Shown here: positions 1 to 5,449 of the stretch, piece after piece
How the letters are laid out: each line of letters opens with the position of its first letter
Position numbering within the stretch: the stretch's first letter is position 1
Assembly (NCBI GenBank): GCA_017543005.1
Contig: JAFWEA010000136.1
Span: 1 to 9,905, forward strand
Length of the DNA: 9,905 nt
Direction of reading: 5' to 3'
DNA from: Solobacterium sp.
GTDB taxonomy: Bacteria; Bacillota_I; Bacilli_A; Erysipelotrichales; Erysipelotrichaceae
Made by a program: the position numbers and the translations under genes
Notes under the pieces: generated by a model
Seen by the model: the letters and a program-made list of their open reading frames with translations, nothing else
What the model was told of the DNA's origin: nothing
Databases searched by the model: none

Positions 1-123
1 CGCCGGAAACCTCCGAAGCGCCGCCGTCTGTAAACGGCAGAACACAGCGTGAATTGAAAAACCGGCGCTGTCCTGTTATCATAAAAACGTAAAAGGCCAC
101 CGATGACGGTTGTCCTCATACTA

Positions 124-172
124 AACGAAAACGATCGTTACAGTTTGTCAGACATGGCGGTCGTTTTTCGTT
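124..172. other. Long imperfect stem-loop, possibly a bidirectional terminator
   Basis: AACGAAAACGATCG (124-137) pairs with CGGTCGTTTTTCGTT (158-172): 14 base pairs with one bulged T and one G-U pair, enclosing a 20-nt loop. The A-run on the left arm and the T-run on the right arm mean that the inner G/C-containing stem is followed by a U-tract on either strand. That is the usual look of a terminator serving convergent transcripts. The large loop makes it weaker than the other terminators in the window. It would end whatever gene lies to the left, or act in the leader of the flavodoxin gene. The rest of 1-240 holds no gene I can support. Short open stretches run off the left edge (to stops at 31-33 and 90-92) and might be the tail of a gene outside the window. 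Confidence 0.45.
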
Positions 173-240
173 GGATTCATATAGGATGAAATCTGCAGGC
201 CAGGATTTACGGCTGTCAGGAAGAAAGCAAGGAGATACTT

Positions 241-705
241 ATGAAAACACTCTGCTTATATTATTCACGCACCGGGCATACGAAGAAAGCCATGGAACAG
301 CTGGCTGAACTCACCGGGGGTGACTTGTATGAATATACCGACGGCAAGGACCGCCGTGGTGTCATCGGGTACCTCGGGGCCTGCCTGGACTCCATGAAGA
401 AGTCCTATCCGAAGATCACCATCCCCGGCAATCCGGACATGGCTTCCTATGACCGGGTGATGATCGGCATGCCGGTATGGGCAGAAGGACCCGGGGTGAT
501 CGGCAGGGCCCTGATCCGGCAGTATAAGGACAAACTGCCTGAGGATGTGTATTTTGTTGTGACACACATGGCCAAAACGGATTACATGAAGAAGATCCGG
601 GCCCTTGACACGCTGCTGGGCCGGCCCGCAAAGGGTCATCTCTCCCTGCGGACAAAGGATCACGATTTTACCGAAGAGATCAATACATTTGCGGCAAACT
701 TGTAA
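241..705 (+). CDS. Flavodoxin-family protein
   Basis: A 154-residue, single-domain, cytoplasmic flavodoxin-like protein expected to bind FMN non-covalently and carry electrons; the redox partner is unknown. Residues 3-8 form the first hydrophobic strand. Residues S9-R-T-G-H-T14 form the phosphate-binding loop that holds the FMN phosphate. The strand at about 70-78 is followed by MPVW with Trp80, where flavodoxins place an aromatic residue beside the isoalloxazine ring. Length is normal for a short-chain flavodoxin. The start is well supported: AAGGAG lies at 229-234, six bases before the ATG. The gene seems monocistronic, since no plus-strand gene follows within 1.9 kb and a hairpin terminator lies 4 nt past the stop. 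No convincing promoter was found in the leader. It could equally be a flavodoxin-like quinone or protoporphyrinogen oxidoreductase relative; the sequence does not decide this. Confidence 0.88.
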   Translation: MKTLCLYYSRTGHTKKAMEQLAELTGGDLYEYTDGKDRRGVIGYLGACLDSMKKSYPKITIPGNPDMASYDRVMIGMPVWAEGPGVIGRALIRQYKDKLPEDVYFVVTHMAKTDYMKKIRALDTLLGRPAKGHLSLRTKDHDFTEEINTFAANL

Positions 706-708
706 AAG

Positions 709-750
709 AAAAAATACTGCCCGGCGGAGTTTATCCACTGGGCAGCTTTT
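709..750. terminator. Bidirectional rho-independent terminator between convergent genes
   Basis: An A-run (709-714) is followed by CTGCCC (717-722) pairing with GGGCAG (740-745). An inner GGA/TCC pairing lies inside the loop, and TTTT follows at 747-750. A-run, stem and T-run together can stop transcription from both sides. It lies 4 nt after the flavodoxin stop and 6 nt beyond the stop of the minus-strand permease, so it probably serves both. Confidence 0.7.
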
Positions 751-755
751 GTGTA

Positions 756-1376
756 TTATAGGTTCTTTTTTTCGTAGATCCGGATGGACAGCAGCCATGA
801 AAGAGCGAAGATCAGGATAATGAAGGCTGCGAGGCCGAACAGCAGGACCGATGCTTTGACCTGCAGCAGGATTGCCGTGATCGGTCCGGCATAGTTGATG
901 ATGAACATGCCGCAGGCGACCATGACGATGATGACGGTCATGCGTACCATCTGGCCCTTGGCCGTACCGAATTTCACATTGATCGGCATGGAAACGGAGA
1001 TGGCCAGCAGGGACAGGGCGACCATCATGCCGGCCGTGACCAGCACGGTGGGCATATCCGCATGGCGGAAGATCAGGCTCAGGATGAGAAACAGGACAAC
1101 CAGGGCAGCCGTCAGGATCAGGGAGAGCAGGTAACGCTCGTTGATGATGTCACGGCGCTTCAGCGGCAGGATGTCGCAGTAGGACAGCCAGCGGCTCTGC
1201 TCGTCCACAGCCATCAGTGAAGAGACCAGGGTCACAAAGAAGAAGGTGCCGTAGACCGCCCAGAACGAATTGTCCGGCCGGATTGTGGCCAGGATGATAA
1301 AGAACAGGGTCATTGCCAGATACGCCCGGAAAGACCTCGTCAGCATCAGTACATCCTTGTAGAATAATCCTTTCAT
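756..1376 (-). CDS. ABC-2 type transporter permease (YtrC/D-like)
   Basis: A 206-residue integral membrane protein with about six hydrophobic helices (roughly residues 18-32, 38-56, 83-104, 108-130, 147-165 and 176-198). It begins with the MKxLxxKD-type cytoplasmic helix common in small ABC-2 permeases. The stretch DILPLKRRDIINERYL (about 68-83) matches the family's P-x-x-R-x-x-I-x-x-x-K/R-Y-L pattern after helix 2. It should form the transmembrane half of an exporter with the ATPase encoded just upstream. The start codon overlaps the ATPase stop by four bases (ATGA, 1373-1376), and an AAAGGAG site lies inside the end of the ATPase gene, so translation is probably coupled. The substrate cannot be read from the sequence. 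YtrBCD-like systems are linked to cell-wall antibiotic stress. Confidence 0.85.
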   Translation of the reverse strand: MKGLFYKDVLMLTRSFRAYLAMTLFFIILATIRPDNSFWAVYGTFFFVTLVSSLMAVDEQSRWLSYCDILPLKRRDIINERYLLSLILTAALVVLFLILSLIFRHADMPTVLVTAGMMVALSLLAISVSMPINVKFGTAKGQMVRMTVIIVMVACGMFIINYAGPITAILLQVKASVLLFGLAAFIILIFALSWLLSIRIYEKKNL

Positions 1377-2215
1377 TGCCGTTCTCCTTTCACCATGAAG
1401 ACAAAGAGTTCTTCAATATCCACCGGCTGGGTATCCAGGGCCGGGATTCTGTCTTTGCGGACGATGACTTCCGTACCGTAAGGCGTGGTACGCCGGCCGA
1501 TGATGGCAGCCGGGTCAAGCTCAGCCAGCTGTTGCGGGGTAACCTGCAGCTTGCCGTACTGTTCCCGGATGAGGTCCTTTTCCTCGGTCAGCAGGATGCG
1601 GCCGTCGTGCAGGAAGCACACATAGTCGCAGGCTTTCTCCAGGTCGCTGACAATGTGCGAGGACATCAGGATCGAGTGGTTTTCATCCCGGGTGAAGTCC
1701 ATCAGGATATCGAGCAGTTCATCCCGGACAACCGGGTCCAGGCCGCTGGTGGCCTCATCCAGCAGTAAGAGCCGCGGATGGTGGGCCAGGGCGCAGGCAA
1801 AGCCGGTTTTCATGCGGTTGCCGCGGGACATCTCAAAGAACTTCTTGTCTTCGGGAATGCGCAGGACCTTGACCATGCGGGCAAATTCGGCAGCGTCCCA
1901 GTTCCGGTAGATACCGGCCATGACCTTGCCGATCTCATCGATTTTCATAATCGACGGGAAGCTGACATCCTCCATGACGACACCGATTTCTTCCTTGATC
2001 TGCGGCCGGGCCCGCAGGTCGCTTTCACCCAGGACATTGATCGAGCCGCCGTCCGGGCGGATCATGCCCAGCAGGAGCTTCATCGTCGTGGACTTGCCGG
2101 CCCCGTTTTCCCCGACCAGGCCCATGATCGTGCCGGCGGGCAGGGTCAGATTCAGATCCTTCAGTTCGAACCCGGGGTAGGATTTGCTGAGGTTTTTCAG
2201 TTCAATGGCATTCAT
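1373..2215 (-). CDS. ABC transporter ATP-binding protein (YtrB-like)
   Basis: A 280-residue cytoplasmic ATPase subunit. Walker A is GENGAGKST at residues 35-43. The signature region is MSRGNRMK at 129-136, the variant form found in YtrB/GntR-linked ATPases rather than LSGGQ. Walker B with the catalytic Glu is LLLLDEAT at 149-156, and the H-loop histidine is His187 in SSH. The Q-loop position carries Glu (MED, 81-83) instead of Gln, another trait often seen in this subfamily. The last 60-70 residues form the C-terminal extension typical of ABC-2-linked ATPases. I chose the ATG at 2215 rather than an in-frame start nine codons earlier, because GGGAGG (2223-2228 on the complement) sits at the right distance and the motif spacing is normal. 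Only two bases separate it from the GntR stop, which indicates a single operon. Confidence 0.93.
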   Translation of the reverse strand: MNAIELKNLSKSYPGFELKDLNLTLPAGTIMGLVGENGAGKSTTMKLLLGMIRPDGGSINVLGESDLRARPQIKEEIGVVMEDVSFPSIMKIDEIGKVMAGIYRNWDAAEFARMVKVLRIPEDKKFFEMSRGNRMKTGFACALAHHPRLLLLDEATSGLDPVVRDELLDILMDFTRDENHSILMSSHIVSDLEKACDYVCFLHDGRILLTEEKDLIREQYGKLQVTPQQLAELDPAAIIGRRTTPYGTEVIVRKDRIPALDTQPVDIEELFVFMVKGERQ

Positions 2216-2217
2216 AT

Positions 2218-2589
2218 TCAGTCCTCCCAGATGGTATTCCACATCTCCAGTACTTCTTCTTTTGTCAGTCCGCAGGAGGCGGCGAGGGAACGGATCTCCT
2301 CCATGGCCGCTTCCATCCGGCGCAGGTTTTCCTCCCGCATCAGTTCGAGGTTCTTTTCGGCCACGAAGCAGCCCTTGCCGGCTACGGTATAGATCAGGCC
2401 TTCTTTTTCCAGTTCATCGTAGGCCCGCTTGGTTGTGATGACGCTGATGCGCAGATCCCTGGCCAGGTTGCGGATGCTGGGCAGGGGTTCTTCTGCCTGC
2501 AGGACACCGCTGATGATCTGGTCGCGGATCTGGTCGTGGATCTGCGAGTAGATCGGGATCCCGCTCCGGTTATCAATAAAGATGTTCAT
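2218..2589 (-). CDS. GntR-family transcriptional regulator, YtrA type
   Basis: A 123-residue DNA-binding repressor. Residues 10-75 form the GntR winged helix: PIYSQIHDQIRDQI, then LPSIRNLARDL, the recognition region ISVITTKRAYDELEKEG, and the wing GLIYTVAGKGCFV. The remaining 45 residues are a short helical tail with no room for a FadR-, HutC- or MocR-type effector domain, which places it in the YtrA group. Family members of this type repress their own operon and the ABC genes behind it, and are released by envelope stress; here both ABC genes follow at once. The ATG at 2589 has AGAGG in front of it and starts the family's usual MNIxIDNRSGIPIYxQI. A much longer open frame upstream (to 2862) is rejected because it reads across the promoter. 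An operator-like repeat overlaps the promoter. Confidence 0.92.
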   Translation of the reverse strand: MNIFIDNRSGIPIYSQIHDQIRDQIISGVLQAEEPLPSIRNLARDLRISVITTKRAYDELEKEGLIYTVAGKGCFVAEKNLELMREENLRRMEAAMEEIRSLAASCGLTKEEVLEMWNTIWED

Positions 2590-2599
2590 ATCGTTACCT

Positions 2600-2639
2600 C
2601 TGTACATATACAGTATATACAGTAGACACAGGCTGTCAA
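2600..2639 (-). promoter_or_regulatory. Promoter and operator-like repeat of the GntR/ABC operon
   Basis: Reading the minus strand, -35 TTGACA (2639-2634) and -10 TATACT (2617-2612) are separated by 16 bases, close to the sigma-A consensus. The expected start of transcription is near 2604, giving a leader of about 15 nt. CTGTACATATACAG (2600-2613, plus strand) is a 14-bp palindrome with one mismatched pair. The adjoining 9-mers CATATACAG and TATATACAG (2605-2622) form a near-perfect tandem repeat. Both lie over the -10 and start site, where a repressor would block RNA polymerase. Binding by the GntR protein is inferred. Confidence 0.75.
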
Positions 2640-2665
2640 TACCTGTATCTGTTTTTCTTTTTCTG

Positions 2666-2674
2666 TGGTACAAT
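2666..2674 (+). promoter_or_regulatory. Extended -10 promoter of the 45-codon gene
   Basis: TGG-TACAAT at 2666-2674 fits an extended -10 (TGn-TATAAT). No good -35 is present at the proper distance, as is common for extended -10 promoters. Transcription would start near 2681 and the leader would carry the GGAGGAGG ribosome site before the ATG at 2703. It is divergent from the GntR promoter, with 27 bases between the two. Confidence 0.5.
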
Positions 2675-2702
2675 GACCGGGCGCCCAAAAGGAGGAGGAA
2701 CG

Positions 2703-2840
2703 ATGGCAGAGAAGAAAAATGATTCACTGGAGGAGATTCTCCGGAAACTGGAGGCAGCGGAAAAAGAATACGCGGAAAAGCTTCAGAACTCCCGGCTGGA
2801 AGAACTGATTCAGAAGGAGGAAGCACGCCGCGCCAGATGA
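2703..2840 (+). CDS. Small, charged helical protein (45 aa), function unknown
   Basis: A 45-codon frame from ATG 2703 to TGA 2838-2840. I do not recognise the product. It is almost wholly helix-forming: residues 8-42 are rich in Glu, Lys, Arg, Leu and Ala, with Leu/Ile at heptad-like spacing (for example L9, I12, L16, then L27, L32, L35), and there are no Cys, Pro or Gly residues. It is therefore probably a short amphipathic or coiled-coil helix in the cytoplasm. Three features argue that it is a real gene: the strong GGAGGAGG site about five bases before the ATG, an extended -10 about 30 bases upstream, and a proper terminator 3 nt after the stop. It shares a divergent promoter region with the GntR operon, so common regulation is possible. 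The sequence does not match the ribbon of XseB or any toxin I know. Confidence 0.7.
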   Translation: MAEKKNDSLEEILRKLEAAEKEYAEKLQNSRLEELIQKEEARRAR

Positions 2841-2843
2841 AGA

Positions 2844-2867
2844 TGGATCCTGTGGGATTCATTTTTT
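2844..2867 (+). terminator. Rho-independent terminator of the 45-codon gene
   Basis: TGGATCC (2844-2850) pairs with GGATTCA (2855-2861) over seven base pairs with one G-U pair and a TGTG tetraloop. Six T follow at 2862-2867. The preceding bases AGA can extend the stem into the T-run. It separates the small gene from the D,D-carboxypeptidase gene. Confidence 0.85.
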
Positions 2868-2902
2868 ATACTTATTAATATGAGTTGTACCCGTGATTTT
2901 CC

Positions 2903-2933
2903 TTGCGGGATCATACAGAGGCTCTGATACAAT
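2903..2933 (+). promoter_or_regulatory. Probable promoter of the carboxypeptidase operon
   Basis: TGA-TACAAT at 2925-2933 is an extended -10 of the same form as the one before the 45-codon gene. A possible -35, TTGCGG, lies at 2903-2908 with a long 19-base spacer. The predicted start of transcription is at about 2940, directly beside the ATG at 2941, so the message would have almost no leader. No better promoter was seen between the preceding terminator and the gene. Confidence 0.5.
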
Positions 2934-2940
2934 AAAGAAG

Positions 2941-4182
2941 ATGAAAAAGAAAGTTTTAATGATGGTTCTGCTGGTGCTGGGCATGTTCATGCCGGTGCGG
3001 GCAGAAGAGAATACGGAGAACGGTCCGGAAGTGTCCGGCCAGGCAGCGATCCTGGTGGATGCGGCCAGCGGCAGTATCCTGTACAAGAAGAATATTGATG
3101 AGCACCTCGATCCGGCCAGTCTGACCAAGGTCATGACGGTCTATGCGGCCCTGGAGAAGACAGACATTGAGGCTTCACTGACCATGTCAAAGGAAGCTTT
3201 TGCGACCTATAACCATGATTATGGCGTGCTGTGGATCCAGGAAGGCGAGACGATGACGGCCCGTTCGGCGGCCTATGCCTCCCTGCTGGCCAGTGCCAAC
3301 GATACCACGGCCATGCTCAGTGAAGAGGCGGCCGGCAGTGTGGACGCCATGGTGCCGCTGATGAATCAGAAAGCCCAGGCACTCAGCTTAAGCAACACGA
3401 ACTTCCAGAACCCGTTCGGGCTCAACAATGAGAATAACTATACTTCGGCCCGGGACATGGCGGCCCTGTTCAGGACAGTCCTGCAGGACGATGAAGCAGC
3501 CCGCATGCTCGGGGCATCAAGCTATACGATCCCGGCATCGAACAAGTACGGGGAGCGGCTGATTGCCCAGGACTGTGAACTGCTGAGGAGCGGGAACCTG
3601 GCCTATGAGCCGGCCACGGCCTGCAAGGTCGGCAGCACCGAATACGGCGGCTATGCCATTGCCGTGGCTGCGGAAAAGGACGGTTCCCGGCTGATTGCGG
3701 TCGTGCTGGGGGCCCCGGACAGTGCCGGTGTGTACGCCGATGCGGTCCGGCTGCTGGACTACGGCTTTGCCAGTTTCCGCACCATCATGGTGAGCGAAGA
3801 GGAAATCGGCACGAAGACCATCGAAGTGAATAACGGCCGCCGGCATGTGGCGGATGTGACGTTCTCGGCCGAGAGCGGCTTCCGCATCCTTCTGCCGGCC
3901 GGCATTGATCCGGAACTGATCACCACCGATATCCGGGTGACAAACGAAGATGCCTCCGATCCGGAGAAGATCGAGGCGGAAGTGCTGTTCTTGCTGGACG
4001 GGGCCGAGGTCGGTTCGGCCAGGATGCAGCGGACCATTGAACGTACCGATTTCAGGCCGGAGACCGGCATGACATCAAAACTGCGATTATATTTTGACTG
4101 GTTCTGTGTGCTGGTCCTGGCGCTGTTCCTGTTCCGCCGGGTCCTGCATGTGATACACAGACTCCTTGCCCCGCCGCAGTAA
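2941..4182 (+). CDS. Serine D-alanyl-D-alanine carboxypeptidase homologue (peptidase S11, DacA-like)
   Basis: A 413-residue exported penicillin-binding protein that should trim the terminal D-Ala from peptidoglycan stem peptides outside the membrane. Residues 1-21 are a Sec signal (MKKK, hydrophobic core, cleavage after VRA). The S11 active site is visible: S60-L-T-K63 holds the nucleophile and general base, and S118-A-N120 is the second motif. The third motif reads K229-V-G231 instead of the usual K-T-G. Residues about 280-370 match the beta-rich C-terminal domain of PBP5 relatives. Residues 384-399 form a C-terminal membrane helix followed by basic residues, giving a real membrane anchor. 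The ATG at 2941 gives a sensible signal peptide; an earlier in-frame GTG at 2893 has no ribosome site. Only AAAGAAG touches the ATG, so initiation is unusual. A flavodoxin gene follows after 24 bases. Confidence 0.9.
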   Translation: MKKKVLMMVLLVLGMFMPVRAEENTENGPEVSGQAAILVDAASGSILYKKNIDEHLDPASLTKVMTVYAALEKTDIEASLTMSKEAFATYNHDYGVLWIQEGETMTARSAAYASLLASANDTTAMLSEEAAGSVDAMVPLMNQKAQALSLSNTNFQNPFGLNNENNYTSARDMAALFRTVLQDDEAARMLGASSYTIPASNKYGERLIAQDCELLRSGNLAYEPATACKVGSTEYGGYAIAVAAEKDGSRLIAVVLGAPDSAGVYADAVRLLDYGFASFRTIMVSEEEIGTKTIEVNNGRRHVADVTFSAESGFRILLPAGIDPELITTDIRVTNEDASDPEKIEAEVLFLLDGAEVGSARMQRTIERTDFRPETGMTSKLRLYFDWFCVLVLALFLFRRVLHVIHRLLAPPQ

Positions 4183-4206
4183 TACCGCGGCAGAAAGGTT
4201 ATTCAC

Positions 4207-4638
4207 ATGGCAAATATCAAAGTCATCTACCAGTCCCGCAGCGGACATACCGAAGCTGTCGCAAAAGAGATCGCCGACGAATGCGGCACCACAGCCATCA
4301 GTATCAACGAACCGAACATGCTCGGACCGGCAGATCTTTTGTTTATCGGCATGGGGGTCTATGCCGGTCATCCCGACAGCAGCCTGATGGACTATCTGGA
4401 CCAGCTGCCGGTCAACACGATCCGCGGCGCGGCGATTTTCAGCACGTCCGGGCGCGGCGTTGACAATACCCATCTGGTCGTCAATCTGCTTGAACATAAG
4501 GGCATCACCGTCTATCCGAAGCCGTGCCTGCTGAAGGGACAGTTCCTGTTCGTTGCCAAGGGCCGGCCGGACAAGCGTGATTTCCGCAAGGCCCGGGAAT
4601 ATGCCCGGGAAGTCATGAATGCCTTCAACGGAGAATAA
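4207..4638 (+). CDS. Flavodoxin-domain protein
   Basis: A 143-residue cytoplasmic flavodoxin-fold protein. The FMN-phosphate loop is S10-R-S-G-H-T15 right after the first strand (IKVIYQ). The second flavin-contact loop is probably GMGVYAG at 48-54, with Tyr52 as candidate ring-stacking residue. The third strand and loop, AIFSTSGRG (76-84), are also as expected for the fold. The C-terminal third (KPCLLKG, then a charged helix with RPDKRDFRKAREYARE) resembles small flavodoxin-like proteins of clostridia rather than classical electron-carrier flavodoxins. AAAGG at 4194-4198 precedes the ATG by eight bases. It is the second gene of a three-gene operon, 24 nt after the carboxypeptidase gene and one base before the dehydrogenase start. 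It shares little beyond the fold with the flavodoxin at 241-705. The partner and reaction are unknown. Confidence 0.86.
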   Translation: MANIKVIYQSRSGHTEAVAKEIADECGTTAISINEPNMLGPADLLFIGMGVYAGHPDSSLMDYLDQLPVNTIRGAAIFSTSGRGVDNTHLVVNLLEHKGITVYPKPCLLKGQFLFVAKGRPDKRDFRKAREYAREVMNAFNGE

Positions 4639-4639
4639 C

Positions 4640-5344
4640 ATGATGTTCAAGGATAAAGTGGCGGTCATTACCGGCGGTGCCCACGGCATCGGGGCCTGCA
4701 TCGCGGCATCGTTCCGGGCCGAAGGGGCAGAGACGGTCATCATCGACAAGGAACCGGGTGACTGGTATACCGGCGATATTGCCGACAAAAAGACCCTGGA
4801 AGACTTTGCGGCTTCTGTGATCAGCCGGTACGGACACGTGGATTATCTTATCAACAACGCCCTGCCGGTCATGAAGGGCATTGACGAGTGCTCCTATGAA
4901 GAGTTCGAGTATGCCCAGCGGGTCGGTGTGACGGCGCCGTTTTATCTGACGAAGCTGTTCATGCCGTATTTTGCCAAAGGGGCGGCGATTGTGAACATTT
5001 CCTCTTCCCGGGACCGCATGAGCCAGCCGCAGACCGAAAGCTACACGGCGGCCAAGGGCGGTATCGCAGCATTGACCCATGCCCTGGCGGCGAGTCTTGC
5101 CGGGCAGGTGCGGGTGAATTCGATCTCCCCCGGCTGGATTGATACCGGGGGCAATACCTATACCGGCCCGGATGCGTACCAGCAGCCCGCCGGCCGGGTC
5201 GGCAGGCCTGAGGATATCGCCGACATGGTGCTGTATCTCTGCTCGGACAAGGCCGGGTTCATCAACGGCGAAAACATCTGCATCGACGGCGGCATGACAC
5301 ATCTTATGATCTACCACGGGGATCATGGCTGGACACTGGAGTGA
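4640..5344 (+). CDS. Short-chain dehydrogenase/reductase (classical SDR)
   Basis: A 234-residue NAD(P)-dependent oxidoreductase of the classical SDR family; the substrate is not identifiable. The dinucleotide-binding motif is T11-GGAHG-I-G18. Asp36 at the end of the second strand argues for NAD(H) rather than NADP(H). NNA is at 72-74, the catalytic serine is probably Ser122 in NISSS, and the Tyr-x-x-x-Lys pair is Y135/K139. The segment SPGWIDT follows as in family members. Length is near the usual 240-250. GGAG at 4630-4633 suits either ATG 4640 or ATG 4643; an earlier in-frame ATG at 4619 lies inside the flavodoxin gene and has no ribosome site. It begins one base after the flavodoxin stop, so the two proteins are made together and might share a redox pathway. 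A strong terminator starts 4 nt after the stop and ends the operon. Confidence 0.92.
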   Translation: MMFKDKVAVITGGAHGIGACIAASFRAEGAETVIIDKEPGDWYTGDIADKKTLEDFAASVISRYGHVDYLINNALPVMKGIDECSYEEFEYAQRVGVTAPFYLTKLFMPYFAKGAAIVNISSSRDRMSQPQTESYTAAKGGIAALTHALAASLAGQVRVNSISPGWIDTGGNTYTGPDAYQQPAGRVGRPEDIADMVLYLCSDKAGFINGENICIDGGMTHLMIYHGDHGWTLE

Positions 5345-5347
5345 AAG

Positions 5348-5374
5348 ACAGCAGAAAACAATCTGCTGTTTTTT
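5348..5374 (+). terminator. Strong rho-independent terminator closing the carboxypeptidase-flavodoxin-SDR operon
   Basis: ACAGCAGA (5348-5355) pairs perfectly with TCTGCTGT (5362-5369) across a six-base loop, and five further T follow (5370-5374). It insulates the operon from the toxin-antitoxin promoter that begins 14 bases later. Confidence 0.9.
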
Positions 5375-5387
5375 GATGCCTGACTGC

Positions 5388-5416
5388 TTGAGCAGGTTCC
5401 GGAATTCTTCTATAAT
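5388..5416 (+). promoter_or_regulatory. Sigma-A-type promoter of the toxin-antitoxin operon
   Basis: TTGAGC (5388-5393) and a perfect TATAAT (5411-5416) are separated by the ideal 17 bases. The expected transcription start is near 5423-5424, inside the palindrome that follows, which leaves a leader of about 26 nt before the TTG start codon. It is the best promoter in the window. Confidence 0.85.
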
Positions 5417-5432
5417 GGTATCAATTGATACC
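5417..5432. promoter_or_regulatory. Perfect 16-bp palindrome, probable antitoxin operator
   Basis: GGTATCAATTGATACC is identical to its reverse complement over all 16 bases. It starts directly after the -10 hexamer and covers the expected transcription start, so a bound protein would block initiation. The natural candidate is the helix-turn-helix part of the antitoxin encoded at 5902-6927. MqsA-type antitoxins are known to repress their own operon by binding palindromes at the promoter. The assignment of the binder is inferred. Confidence 0.75.
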
Positions 5433-5449
5433 GCAAGAAGGAGAATATC

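Noticed and set aside
1..92. Short open stretches at the left edge that could be a gene's C-terminus
   Set aside because: Two frames stay open from the edge (ending at 33 and 92) and neither gives a recognisable sequence, so no partial gene is called.
1778..2392. A 204-residue plus-strand frame opposite the ABC ATPase and GntR genes
   Set aside because: It is a shadow of two well-recognised minus-strand genes, with no ribosome site and no domain.
2590..2862. Upstream extension of the GntR frame to a 214-residue protein
   Set aside because: The extension reads through the promoter and operator and opposite the 45-codon gene; the ATG at 2589 has a ribosome site and gives the standard family N-terminus.
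4087..4788. A 233-residue minus-strand frame over the flavodoxin region
   Set aside because: It spans three plus-strand genes with clear families and ribosome sites; no independent support.
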